Source: Candidatus Pelagibacter communis (lineage in GTDB: Bacteria > Pseudomonadota > Alphaproteobacteria > Pelagibacterales > Pelagibacteraceae). From it: a stretch of DNA of 64,000 nucleotides. Positions 38,142 to 46,273 of this stretch are shown here, in pieces. The stretch's first letter is position 1. Each line of letters opens with the position of its first letter. The position numbers were made by a program, and so were the translations under genes. The stretch lies in NCBI GenBank assembly GCA_001179885.1, contig CVSD01000016.1:1-64000 (forward strand). Direction: 5' to 3'. Under the pieces are notes generated by a model that worked only from the letters and a program-made list of their open reading frames with translations, was not told where the DNA came from and made no database searches.

Positions 38142-38272
38142 TAAACCTTATCTACAATAAAGCTTTGGATTTTAGCATTGCCTTCAGGTTCGGTATATTC
38201 AGGGTCCCCTTTTTTTCCGCAGGAAAATATCATAAGACACAAAAATAAAGTTAAAATAATTTTTTTTATCAT
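38141..38272 (-). CDS. lptM: LptM (YifL)-type small lipoprotein, 43 aa
   Basis: A small gene between argH and lysA. The 43-residue product has an 18-residue signal peptide ending in the lipobox IFSC, with Cys18 as acylation site, then GKKGDPEYTEPEG. CGxKG-x-P after the acylated cysteine is the LptM/YifL signature; in E. coli LptM assists maturation of the LptD/E translocon. The start overlaps the argH stop as ATGA, and the stop overlaps lysA as TAATG. The argH-lptM-lysA neighbourhood matches the known position of this family. The C-terminal part is shorter than in E. coli. Confidence 0.85.
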   Translation of the reverse strand: MIKKIILTLFLCLMIFSCGKKGDPEYTEPEGNAKIQSFIVDKV

Positions 38273-39660
38273 TTCATTTTTTTATATTTCATTATCATTT
38301 TTTTAATATTATCAAAAGATGTTCCGCCAAATGATTTTTTTGAGTTCACAGAATTGTTTAAATCAAACACTTTTAAAACATCTTCTGTAAGTATTGGCTC
38401 AATTTTCTTTAGTTCACTAATTTTTAATTGATCAAGTTTTTTATTCTTTTTTTCTGCCAAATTCACAATATTAGCTGTTATTTGGTATGCTTTTCTAAAT
38501 GACATAGAATGGTTTTTCACTAGATAATCAGCTAAATCAGTTGCAGTAATATATCCAGAATTTGCAAGTTCAAGCATTTGTTTCTTATTTGGCTTAAAAT
38601 TTCTAAGAACTTCATTAAATACACTTAAACAATTAACCAATGTATCATTTGATCTAAAAATAATTTCTTTATCATCTTGGAGGTCTTTGTAATATGATAA
38701 AGGTATTCCTTTTAAAATTGTAAGCATAGCAAACAAGTTGCCATAAGCACTTCCTGATTTTCCTCTTAAATATTCTAAAAGATCAGGATTTTTTTTCTGA
38801 GGCATTATTGATGAACCAGTTACAACTTTGTCAGATAAATTAATTAAGTTAAAAGCATCAGAATTCCATATTATCAATTCCTCAGCAATTCTAGAAATAT
38901 GCATAGCACACACAGAAACGCTATATAAAAAATCTAAAACAAAATCCCTATCTGAGACTGTATCAACCGAATTATTTGTTGGTTTGCTAAAGCCAAGTTT
39001 TTTTGTAGTATAATTTCTATCTATATTAAATGAAGTTCCAGTCAGAGCAGCAACTCCTAAAGGATTTTCATTTAAATTTTCTAAATTGTTATTAAATCTT
39101 TTTTTATCTCTATTAAACATTTCTACATATGCCATTAAATAATGCGCAAATGAAATAGGCTGAGCATTTTTTAAATGAGTAAATCCAGGCATGATTGTGC
39201 GAACATTATCTTGAGCTAGGTTGAGTGTGTTTTTAATTGTAATTTCTAACAAATCATTAATTTTATTGGTTGCAGATTTTATCCATATTTTAAAATCTGT
39301 AATTATTTGATCATTCCTTGATCTAGCTGTATGAACAAACCCCGCCTCCTCCCCTATAATTTGAAAAAGTCTTTTTTCAATGTTTATATGAATATCTTCA
39401 TATTTTTTATTAAACTCAAATTTATTATTTGATATTTCATTTTTTATTTTATTTAGACCGTAAATAATTTTATTCTTTATTTTAAATGTGATAATTTTTT
39501 GTTTAAATAACATTTCAACATGAGCGATAGAACTGATGATATCTTCTTTATATAATCTTCTATCAACATCAATAGAGCTACCTACTTTTTGAAAAAGAGT
39601 AGAAGTATTTTTTTTTATTCTAGTAGTCCATATTGTTTTGTTGTTTTTATTTTTTGTCAT
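38269..39660 (-). CDS. argH: Argininosuccinate lyase
   Basis: Last step of arginine synthesis: cleaves argininosuccinate to arginine and fumarate. The fumarase-superfamily signature GSSIMPQKKNPD is at about residues 282-293, with HTARSRNDQ and PGFTHLKNAQP also present. ATG 39660 is chosen (463 residues), since it gives MTKNKNNKTIWTTR; the upstream ATG at 39678 would leave only 6 bp before the divergent tlpA. The end overlaps lptM by 4 bp. Confidence 0.95.
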   Translation of the reverse strand: MTKNKNNKTIWTTRIKKNTSTLFQKVGSSIDVDRRLYKEDIISSIAHVEMLFKQKIITFKIKNKIIYGLNKIKNEISNNKFEFNKKYEDIHINIEKRLFQIIGEEAGFVHTARSRNDQIITDFKIWIKSATNKINDLLEITIKNTLNLAQDNVRTIMPGFTHLKNAQPISFAHYLMAYVEMFNRDKKRFNNNLENLNENPLGVAALTGTSFNIDRNYTTKKLGFSKPTNNSVDTVSDRDFVLDFLYSVSVCAMHISRIAEELIIWNSDAFNLINLSDKVVTGSSIMPQKKNPDLLEYLRGKSGSAYGNLFAMLTILKGIPLSYYKDLQDDKEIIFRSNDTLVNCLSVFNEVLRNFKPNKKQMLELANSGYITATDLADYLVKNHSMSFRKAYQITANIVNLAEKKNKKLDQLKISELKKIEPILTEDVLKVFDLNNSVNSKKSFGGTSFDNIKKMIMKYKKMK

Positions 39661-39684
39661 GATAATTAAGTATACCAATTTAAC

Positions 39685-40194
39685 ATGAGATTTTTAATAT
39701 TATTTATTTTTTTAATTACCAATTCTTTTGCAGAACAGCAACCTGATATAAAAAATCTTATTATCAATAAAGAATTGAAAAAATACGAAAATTTAAGCTT
39801 TCTAGATGATCAAAATAACCAAATTAATTTAGATGACTTAAATGGAAATTTAATCCTATTGAATTTTTGGGCAACTTGGTGCGCTCCATGTAAAGAAGAG
39901 ATGCCATCTTTAGAAAGATTACAGTTAAATAAAAATTTAGATAATTTGAAAATATTTCCAATTAATATTGGAAAAGAAAATTTAAAAAAAGCTTTTAAAT
40001 TTTTTGAGGATTTAGAGATTAAGAATTTAAACATATATTTTGATAATCCAACAACTTTAGCAAAAACTTTTAATTTAAGAGGTGTGCCTACTACGATACT
40101 AATAAATAAAGATGGCTTTGAGTTTGCAAGAATAATGGGATCAATTGATTTTGATGATAAATTTTTTATAAAATGGTTATCTAGTTATAATTAA
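39685..40194 (+). CDS. TlpA-type periplasmic thiol-disulfide oxidoreductase
   Basis: Exported thioredoxin-fold protein of 169 residues. Residues 1-16 are a signal peptide (MRFLILFIFLITNSFA). The redox motif WCAPC sits in LLNFWATWCAPCKEEMP, about residues 67-83, and the cis-proline region is RGVPTTILI. Family roles include reduction of apocytochrome or CuA cysteines. tlpA next to argH/lysA is frequent in Alphaproteobacteria. It shares a TTAA stop with the convergent HIG1 gene. Confidence 0.9.
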   Translation: MRFLILFIFLITNSFAEQQPDIKNLIINKELKKYENLSFLDDQNNQINLDDLNGNLILLNFWATWCAPCKEEMPSLERLQLNKNLDNLKIFPINIGKENLKKAFKFFEDLEIKNLNIYFDNPTTLAKTFNLRGVPTTILINKDGFEFARIMGSIDFDDKFFIKWLSSYN

Positions 40195-40394
40195 TTTTTA
40201 AAAAAATATGCGAAACCCACTAAGGCTATAATAGCTATAAATTGCAGTAAAACTCTAAGCTGCATTAATTTATTTGAATATTTTTTACTCGTCTCTCCAC
40301 CTTTAAATAAAGTGCCAATACCAAGTAAAAGAACAATTCCCACCGCTACCAATAAAAAAATTGATAATATTTTTACTACAATTCCTGAAATCAT
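40191..40394 (-). CDS. HIG1-domain twin-transmembrane protein
   Basis: A 67-residue protein with two membrane helices (about 4-28 and 47-64) joined by a polar loop FKGGETSKKYSNKLMQLRVLLQ, whose NKLMxxRVxxQ pattern is the HIG1 (hypoxia-induced) signature. Mitochondrial relatives (RCF1/HIGD1A) associate with cytochrome c oxidase, so a respiratory role is plausible by homology. It is transcribed alone on the minus strand. Confidence 0.85.
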   Translation of the reverse strand: MISGIVVKILSIFLLVAVGIVLLLGIGTLFKGGETSKKYSNKLMQLRVLLQFIAIIALVGFAYFFKN

Positions 40395-40443
40395 AAATGT
40401 ATTGTAGAGAGTTTTAAAGATAAAAAAACAAAAAACATATAGT

Positions 40444-41103
40444 ATGACATTTTGCCTAGATACAACTTTAATTAAACCAGAAAAAAAAGAAGATATTAAA
40501 AATGCTATTATTTTACTTCATGGATATGGTGGTGATGGAAAAGATATAAGTATGTTGTCATTAAATTGGCAGAGACACTTACCAAATACAGTTTTTATTT
40601 GTCCTAATGGACTTGAGACTTGTCCTATAAATCCAAGTGGTTATCAATGGTTTGATCTAACTAAAGATGATCCTAAATATATTTTAGATCAATCAATTAA
40701 GGCTGAAGAAAAATTATATGAATTTATTAATGAAGTAAAAAAAGAATTTAATTTAGATAATAGTAAAATTTGTTTATCAGGTTTCAGTCAAGGTTGTATG
40801 ATGTCAATAAATTTAGGTCTAACTTCAAATGAACCTTTTAATTGTGTGGTGGGTTTTTCAGGAAAAATTATCAATCAAAATGATTTACAATTAAGAAAAA
40901 AAGTTAAAACTAATTTCTTATTGATTCATGGTGACTCAGACCAAGTTGTCTCACCCAATTATATGCTTGCAGCAAAAGATTTTTTTATAAGAAATGACGT
41001 TGAGATTAAGACATATTTAATTAAAAATTGTGACCATCATATTCCCATTGAAGCATCAAGTATAGCATTGGATTATATTAAAAAAAATTTAAATAATTTC
41101 TAG
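40444..41103 (+). CDS. Phospholipase/carboxylesterase family hydrolase
   Basis: Alpha/beta hydrolase of 219 residues related to acyl-protein thioesterase and carboxylesterase 2. The nucleophile elbow is GFSQG (near 118-122); the remaining triad is likely Asp in HGDSDQVV and His in CDHHIP. The oxyanion region is LLHGYGGDG (22-30). It has no signal peptide, so it is cytosolic. The natural ester is unknown. It is flanked by HIG1 (divergent) and HNH. Confidence 0.88.
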   Translation: MTFCLDTTLIKPEKKEDIKNAIILLHGYGGDGKDISMLSLNWQRHLPNTVFICPNGLETCPINPSGYQWFDLTKDDPKYILDQSIKAEEKLYEFINEVKKEFNLDNSKICLSGFSQGCMMSINLGLTSNEPFNCVVGFSGKIINQNDLQLRKKVKTNFLLIHGDSDQVVSPNYMLAAKDFFIRNDVEIKTYLIKNCDHHIPIEASSIALDYIKKNLNNF

Positions 41104-41141
41104 ATGTTGAAATAAATTTTTATTTAAGTTAAAATTTATTT

Positions 41142-41711
41142 ATGAATAGCATTCTTGAACAAAATATATCATTAGAAAAATGTCCTGCGTTAGTTTTAAA
41201 CGCAGATTATAGACCACTAAGCTATTATCCTTTGTCGTTGTGGTCGTGGCAAGATACAGTAAAATCAGTTTTTTTAGATAGAGTAATTATAGTTAGTAAT
41301 TACGATAGAGTTGTAAGAAGTCCATCATTTAACATGCAGTTACCTAGTGTTATTGCTTTAAAAGATTATATTGTTCCACAATCAAAACCAAGTTTTACAA
41401 GATTTAATGTTTTTTTAAGAGATAAATTTTCTTGTCAATATTGTGGAAGTGGTGAGGAATTAACTTTTGACCATTTATTGCCTAGATCAAAAGGAGGTGA
41501 AACACATTGGGATAATGTGGTAACTGCTTGCTCTGCTTGCAATGTAAAAAAGGGTGGAAAGTTATTAAAAACTTCAGGTATGAAATTAAATCAATATCCT
41601 TATCAACCATCAACAGAAGATCTTCATCGTAATGGAAAAAATTTTCCTCCAAATTATTTACATAAAAGCTGGATGGATTATTTATACTGGGATGTAGAGT
41701 TAGAATCTTAA
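41142..41711 (+). CDS. HNH-family endonuclease-like protein
   Basis: A 189-residue protein with a zinc-stabilised HNH motif: CQYCG (Cys98, Cys101), LTFDHLLPRSKGG (His111), HWDNVV (Asn125) and CSAC (Cys130, Cys133). The N-terminal ALVLNADYRPLSYYPLSLWSW pattern marks a widespread chromosomal HNH family, not a phage or intron protein. The function is unknown; no restriction or toxin partner is adjacent. It ends one base from the convergent coq7. Confidence 0.87.
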   Translation: MNSILEQNISLEKCPALVLNADYRPLSYYPLSLWSWQDTVKSVFLDRVIIVSNYDRVVRSPSFNMQLPSVIALKDYIVPQSKPSFTRFNVFLRDKFSCQYCGSGEELTFDHLLPRSKGGETHWDNVVTACSACNVKKGGKLLKTSGMKLNQYPYQPSTEDLHRNGKNFPPNYLHKSWMDYLYWDVELES

Positions 41712-41712
41712 A

Positions 41713-42243
41713 TTAAATTTTTTCTGAAATATTGATCGCAATTTTTGAGCCAGTTTTAATTAACTTATCCATAATTGAATAAATACCTTTTTTGGTAGCA
41801 CCTTTTTCATAAGCTATATCTTTATGAAGTAATTCATCATCTCTAAATTTGATTATTTTTTTCTTAAGTTCTTTTTCATCAGATCCTAATTGATCAATTT
41901 GATTTTGATAATGTTCGTCAATAACTTCCTCCACAGATGCAGTACATAACATTGCAGCTTTTTTTCCTAGAAGAGTTGAACCAAAACCTAAACCAACACC
42001 CAATAGATCCCATAAAGGTAAAAATTTCGTTGGTTTAATTTTTCTTTTTTTAATCTCTTTTTCAAAAAAATCACAATGTTCTTTTTCATGGACTTTCATT
42101 TCTTCAATAGTTTTTTTTAAATTTTCGTTTTTAACTAATGTATTAAGGGCTAGCAACTGACCTTCATAAATTTTAATAGCACCTCTTTCTCCAGCGTGAT
42201 CTACCCTTATAAATTCTTCAGTTCTAGTTTTTGAATCTGTCAT
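41713..42243 (-). CDS. coq7: Demethoxyubiquinone hydroxylase (Coq7/UbiF type)
   Basis: Carboxylate-bridged diiron monooxygenase for the C6 hydroxylation of ubiquinone. Metal ligands sit in RVDHAGERGAIKIYEGQ (about 13-29), HEKEH (about 51-55), EEVIDEHY (about 104-111) and DDELLHKD (about 133-140). At 176 residues it matches alphaproteobacterial Coq7. It overlaps dsbB by 20 bp and is third in the run yqaA-dsbB-coq7. It pairs functionally with ubiE and ubiB upstream in the window. Confidence 0.94.
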   Translation of the reverse strand: MTDSKTRTEEFIRVDHAGERGAIKIYEGQLLALNTLVKNENLKKTIEEMKVHEKEHCDFFEKEIKKRKIKPTKFLPLWDLLGVGLGFGSTLLGKKAAMLCTASVEEVIDEHYQNQIDQLGSDEKELKKKIIKFRDDELLHKDIAYEKGATKKGIYSIMDKLIKTGSKIAINISEKI

Positions 42244-42712
42244 AATTTGTAAATATTTTAATTAACATAAATAATATAGATAAACTGATTATTATATTAA
42301 TAGTTGTAAGCGAAAATCCAAAAATTTTAAATGTCACATCTTTGCAGCTAATAGTTTTTAACTTTAATTGTTTCAATATTTCTTCTTTAGAAATAACTTC
42401 AGATAAATCTTTTAATCCACAAACAGTAGATTCTTCAAAAAAAGCTTGCTCGATACCAAAGTGATAAAATGAAACAATAAAAGAAAAGGCAAATATTAGA
42501 ATTAGTAATAATATAATAAAATATTCATTTTTTTGGAAAACATAATTTAGCACGATTAAAATTATAGCTAATCCATATGGAATTCGCTCTATAAGACATA
42601 GATTGCATGGTTGATGGCCAAGAACATACTCTATGAAATACGCAGAGATAATAGAAATCAAACTAATTAAAAAAATTATTTTTAAATATTTTTCTGTTTT
42701 TAAATTACGCAT
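42224..42712 (-). CDS. dsbB: Disulfide bond formation protein DsbB-like
   Basis: Four-helix inner-membrane protein of 162 residues that reoxidises DsbA using quinone. The first cysteine pair is CNLC (Cys36, Cys39) in HQPCNLCLIERIPYG; the second periplasmic pair is Cys98 and Cys123. Helices lie near 10-30, 45-60, 64-85 and 128-155. No dsbA is in the window. It overlaps both yqaA (8 bp) and coq7 (20 bp). Confidence 0.92.
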   Translation of the reverse strand: MRNLKTEKYLKIIFLISLISIISAYFIEYVLGHQPCNLCLIERIPYGLAIILIVLNYVFQKNEYFIILLLILIFAFSFIVSFYHFGIEQAFFEESTVCGLKDLSEVISKEEILKQLKLKTISCKDVTFKIFGFSLTTINIIISLSILFMLIKIFTNYDRFKN

Positions 42713-43310
42713 GAATTTTAAATAATAAGTAAGTTATTATTCCAAATATAACAATTAACATTCCAATAATTGTAAACCATTTAGAACCATGTTTATTCAT
42801 AAATTCTGAAAAAGGATCTCCAAATTTATACGAGAGAAAAGCAACTATAAAGAAACGTAATCCTCTTGAAATAAGGCTAATTAAAATAAAAATAAAAATA
42901 TTAAACCCAATCAAACCACTTGCAATAGTAAAAATTTTATAAGGCAAAGGTGTAAAACCTGCTAAAAAAAGAATTCCAAACCAAGCATAAAAACTTTTAC
43001 TATTTATAAGATTACTTTTAAGCTCAGTTAATTCATCTTCATAACCATAAAAACTCATTATTTGCATCCCTAGATCAAAAAAGAATGCTCCAATAAAATA
43101 ACCAAATATACCACCTAAAACAGAAAATACTGTTGCAATAAAAAAAATTTTTATGAAATCATATTTCTTTGAAATTACCATAGGTATTACCATTACGTCT
43201 GGTGGAATAGGAAAAAATGAACTTTCAACAAATGAAACAAACGCTAAAAAATATTTAGAGCTTTTATGAGCAGCTAAATTTAAACATTTTTTGTAGAGAG
43301 TATTAAACAT
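42705..43310 (-). CDS. YqaA/DedA-family membrane protein
   Basis: A 201-residue integral membrane protein. The VTT/SNARE-associated domain features appear as FVESSFFPIPPDVMVIPMVI (about 28-47) and the later GFTPLPYKIFTIASGL (about 119-134), an FxP pair typical of YqaA/DedA. The family includes lipid scramblase/flippase relatives. It is probably first gene of a three-gene operon with dsbB and coq7, starting 59 bp from tRNA-Leu on the other strand. Confidence 0.85.
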   Translation of the reverse strand: MFNTLYKKCLNLAAHKSSKYFLAFVSFVESSFFPIPPDVMVIPMVISKKYDFIKIFFIATVFSVLGGIFGYFIGAFFFDLGMQIMSFYGYEDELTELKSNLINSKSFYAWFGILFLAGFTPLPYKIFTIASGLIGFNIFIFILISLISRGLRFFIVAFLSYKFGDPFSEFMNKHGSKWFTIIGMLIVIFGIITYLLFKIHA

Positions 43311-43369
43311 TTTTAGGTTTTAATATAATTTTAGTTCTTATACTATTTAATAAAATATTAAACAATTAG

Positions 43370-43454
43370 GGGCGAATGGCGGAACTGGTAGACGCGCACG
43401 ACTCAAAATCGTGTTTCGCAAGAAGTGAGAGTTCGATTCTCTCTTCGCCCACCA
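43370..43454 (+). tRNA. tRNA-Leu (anticodon CAA)
   Basis: The acceptor stem GGGCGAA (43370-43376) pairs with TTCGCCC (43444-43450), followed by the discriminator A and an encoded CCA (43452-43454). The anticodon stem-loop CACGACTCAAAATCGTG places CAA as anticodon, decoding UUG. A long variable arm (class II) precedes the T arm GAGAGTTCGATTCTCTC. The acyl-CoA ligase gene starts 6 bp after CCA. Confidence 0.95.
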
Positions 43455-43460
43455 AAAATT

Positions 43461-45161
43461 ATGGAATTAAATAAAATTAATAGTTTAGTACAACTTTTTT
43501 TTGACAAATATAAAGAAAATAAATCGTTAAAAGATCAATTATTTTTAAAATGGTTAAAGTCAGATAATAAAAACTTTTTAACATGGAAACAAGTTAAAGA
43601 TGATATTGAGATTTTATCTGAATATTTGAAAGAAAATTTATCTTTGGGAGATAGATGTATTTTGTTATCTGAAAATAGACCAGAATGGTTAATAGCAGAT
43701 ATAGCAATTATGAATTCAGGAGGTGTTACAGTACCTTTATTTACAACTTATTCAGAAAAAGATTATGAATACATTATTAATGATTGTAAACCTAAGATAT
43801 GTATTGTTTCTAATAATATTCAATTTGAAAAAATAGAAAAATTTATTTCAAGTGAAGTTAAAGTTATATCATTTGAAAAATTTAGAGACAAAATTGAAAG
43901 TATAAAAAGTATATTAGAAAATTACAACCAAAATCAGTCAACTAATCTATCAAACGATTATAACAAAAATATTAAAAGACATGATCTTGCATGTATCATT
44001 TACACTTCAGGAACGACCGGTAAACCTAAAGGTGTAATGCTTAGCCATGGAGGTATTTTATCAAATTGTGAAGGTGCACAAGAAATTTTAGACTCACTTG
44101 TTAAAAAAGATAACCCAGTCTTTTTGACTTGGCTTCCACTGTCTCATTCATATGAACACACAGTTCAATATGTACAAATTTCACTTGGGGCAAAAATTTA
44201 TTATGCGGAAAGTCTAGAAAAATTATTACTCAACATGTCTTTAGCAAAGCCAACTATTATGACAGCTGTACCAAGATTTTATCAGAATTTATACAGCAAA
44301 ATTTCTATTAATTTTTCAAAGCAAAGAGGTTTAAAAAAGATATTAATTGAAAACACTATTTTACTTGGAAAAAAAAATTTAAATAATGAGAAACTTAGCT
44401 TTAATCAGAAAATTATTAACTTTTTATGTGAAATATTGGTAAGAAGAAAAATTAGAAATCAATTTGGGGGGAAATTAAAGGCCTTTGTTTCTGGTGGAGG
44501 TGCATTGGATAAAAAAATAGGTGAATTTTTAAATTCTATAGGTTTACCAACTTTGCAAGGATATGGATTAACAGAAACCTCTCCTGTAGTAAGTTGTAAC
44601 ATACCTGGAAAAATTAAGATAGAGACTGTAGGTCCACCATTTAAAACGAACCAGGTAAAAATTGCTAATGATGGGGAAATATTAGTAAAAGGGGAAAATG
44701 TGATGCTTGGCTATTGGAACATGAAAAAGGAAACAGATGAAATTTTAAAAAATGGTTGGTTACATACAGGTGATATTGGCGAATTTACTTCCGAAGGAAA
44801 TTTAAAAATAACAGATAGAAAAAAAGAAATTATAGTAAATCTTGGTGGAGATAATATTTCACCATCAAAAATTGAGAATTTATTATGTTTAAACGATAAA
44901 ATTAAGCAAAGTTTTGTTTATGGAGATAAAAAAACTTATTTGGTATCTTTAATAGTAACGGAAAGTGATGAAAATAAAAATGAAATTGAGTTTTATTTAG
45001 AAAATTTAAATAAAAATTTATCTTTAGTTGAAAAAGTTAAAAAATTTAAATTAATTAAAGAAGAATTTACAATTGAAAATGGGATGTTAACTCCAACATT
45101 GAAACTAAAAAGAAAAAAAATATTAGAAAAATACAAAGAAGAATTAGAAAAACTATATTAA
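43461..45161 (+). CDS. Long-chain acyl-CoA synthetase (AMP-forming)
   Basis: ANL-superfamily enzyme of 566 residues that activates fatty acids. The P-loop is YTSGTTGKPKGV (about 179-190); QGYGLTETSP (near 370) and GWLHTGDIG (near 430) are the A5 and A7 core motifs; DRKKEIIVNLGG is A8. Usual bacterial FadD proteins are of similar length. ATG 43461 is chosen; the open frame runs back into the tRNA but those codons are tRNA sequence. The substrate chain length is not determinable. It may feed the thiolase/PDH metabolism downstream. Confidence 0.9.
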   Translation: MELNKINSLVQLFFDKYKENKSLKDQLFLKWLKSDNKNFLTWKQVKDDIEILSEYLKENLSLGDRCILLSENRPEWLIADIAIMNSGGVTVPLFTTYSEKDYEYIINDCKPKICIVSNNIQFEKIEKFISSEVKVISFEKFRDKIESIKSILENYNQNQSTNLSNDYNKNIKRHDLACIIYTSGTTGKPKGVMLSHGGILSNCEGAQEILDSLVKKDNPVFLTWLPLSHSYEHTVQYVQISLGAKIYYAESLEKLLLNMSLAKPTIMTAVPRFYQNLYSKISINFSKQRGLKKILIENTILLGKKNLNNEKLSFNQKIINFLCEILVRRKIRNQFGGKLKAFVSGGGALDKKIGEFLNSIGLPTLQGYGLTETSPVVSCNIPGKIKIETVGPPFKTNQVKIANDGEILVKGENVMLGYWNMKKETDEILKNGWLHTGDIGEFTSEGNLKITDRKKEIIVNLGGDNISPSKIENLLCLNDKIKQSFVYGDKKTYLVSLIVTESDENKNEIEFYLENLNKNLSLVEKVKKFKLIKEEFTIENGMLTPTLKLKRKKILEKYKEELEKLY

Positions 45162-45360
45162 TTTATTAAATATATTTGCGTATAAAGCGCATAAACACTA
45201 ACTTTTTTACACATCAAAATTTAAAAAAAAATAATTTATTTTAAAATAAATTTTGAAAATTTTAACTTTAATTAAAGAATTGACATAACGGTTATAAAAA
45301 AATAAAAATAAACTAATATCGAATCAATTTGATTCGTTTAACTAAAAAAGGGAGCTAAAG
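45162..45360 (+). promoter_or_regulatory. Upstream region of the lysine-rich minigene
   Basis: 199 bp without a gene. It contains a perfect 20-bp A/T palindrome (45233-45252), a -35-like TTGACA (45280-45285) followed by an A/T-rich -10 region, an interrupted palindrome CGAATCAA-T-TTGATTCG (45320-45336) and a strong ribosome site GGGAG (45350-45354) at good spacing before the ATG. The second palindrome lies in the likely 5' UTR, where it could be an operator or a hairpin. No terminator for the ligase gene is obvious. Confidence 0.55.
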
Positions 45361-45438
45361 ATGCCTAAGAGAAGAAAAAAAGCAAAGAAAGCTAAGAAAA
45401 AAGCTAAGAAAAAAGCTAAAAAAAGAAGAAGAAGATAA
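45361..45438 (+). CDS. Tiny lysine/arginine-rich basic protein, 25 aa
   Basis: A complete 25-codon frame from ATG to TAA. The product has 13 Lys, 6 Arg and 4 Ala among 25 residues: it begins MPKRRKKAKK, continues with AKKK repeats, and ends with RRRR. At DNA level the unit GCTAAGAAAAAA is repeated in tandem. A strong Shine-Dalgarno, a promoter-like -35 and a strong terminator 23 bp after the stop all support expression as a single-gene unit. Composition resembles histone H1 tails, so nucleic-acid binding is likely; I do not recognise a named family. Confidence 0.75.
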   Translation: MPKRRKKAKKAKKKAKKKAKKRRRR

Positions 45439-45457
45439 TAACTTAGTATTCTTTTTA

Positions 45458-45504
45458 TAAAAACGCTTCTCATAACGATTTACGTGTGAGAGGCGTTTTT
45501 TTTT
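45458..45504 (+). terminator. Strong bidirectional terminator after the minigene
   Basis: An 11-pair stem AACGCTTCTCA (45462-45472) / TGAGAGGCGTT (45487-45497), with one G-T pair, a 14-base loop and nine T (45496-45504). On the opposite strand the stem is followed by TTTTTATAAAAAG, so it can also serve the convergent methyltransferase gene. It is the strongest intrinsic terminator I found in the window. Confidence 0.9.
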
Positions 45505-45535
45505 AAATATTAAATCAGAATTATATCTATAATTA

Positions 45536-46210
45536 TTAAATTTTTATTATATATGAAGGAACTTTATAAAAGTCTAATTTTTTAATCTTTAAATTTTTAT
45601 TAGATTTTAAAAATTCATCAGTTGCTTTTGTTGCTCCAAACACTGAATTATAATCATCAATTAATATTATACCACCCCTAACAACATAAGAAAAAAGCTT
45701 ATTCAAAACAAACTTTGTAGGTTCATAAATATCCATATCCAAATGTAGAAGAGATATTTTTAAATGAGGCTGTTGTTTAATTAATTTCGGAATTGTTTTT
45801 TTTACATCTCCTTTTATAAGTTCAAAATTTGAAAATTTTTTATCTATCAAAATTTCATTTAATTCTTTATCATTAATTCCATCCCCAGCATTTTTTTCCC
45901 ATTCTTTTAAAAAAAATTTATCACCTTGATTTCTTGGTTTTGGAAATTTTCCAAAAACATCAAAACCATAGATTTTTCTGGAATTGTTACTTTCTAGTAT
46001 TTCTCTAAACGTTAAAAATCTAGTTAACGAAATACCCTTAAAAACTCCACACTCAATAATATCTCCTGGAAGTGAAATAATTTTTCTGTATATTTCATAA
46101 TGATAAATTAATTTTGAAATTCTAGTTGTGTCTGTTTTTAAATGATAAATATTTTCAGAGTTCCAAATATCTTTATTGCTTATGTTTTTAAATTTAGATT
46201 TGGATTTCAC
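45536..46210 (-). CDS. TylF/macrocin-O-methyltransferase-family protein
   Basis: SAM-dependent O-methyltransferase-like protein of 224 residues. Recognisable TylF features: GDIIECGVFKGISLTRFL, YGFDVFGKFP, LLHLDMDIYEPTKFVL and GGIILIDDYNS (acidic metal-binding residues). Such enzymes act on sugars or polyphenols; the substrate here is unknown, and no polysaccharide gene cluster is adjacent. It stands alone between the minigene terminator and carD. Confidence 0.82.
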   Translation of the reverse strand: MKSKSKFKNISNKDIWNSENIYHLKTDTTRISKLIYHYEIYRKIISLPGDIIECGVFKGISLTRFLTFREILESNNSRKIYGFDVFGKFPKPRNQGDKFFLKEWEKNAGDGINDKELNEILIDKKFSNFELIKGDVKKTIPKLIKQQPHLKISLLHLDMDIYEPTKFVLNKLFSYVVRGGIILIDDYNSVFGATKATDEFLKSNKNLKIKKLDFYKVPSYIIKI

Positions 46211-46273
46211 AATTATCTTATCAACTCAATTTAATAATTAGATACCACAGAAAAATAAAAAAAAAATTAAACA

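Noticed and set aside
41142-41711. HNH protein as a homing endonuclease or defence nuclease
   Set aside because: No intron, toxin, methylase or repeat is adjacent, and its N-terminus is typical of a common chromosomal HNH family.
43425-43460. Upstream start for the acyl-CoA ligase inside tRNA-Leu
   Set aside because: The first 12 codons are tRNA T-arm and acceptor sequence; ATG 43461 gives the normal protein start.
45233-45252. 20-bp A/T palindrome as a mobile-element end
   Set aside because: No partner repeat, target duplication or transposase; in DNA this AT-rich such palindromes occur by chance, so it is mentioned only as possible regulation.
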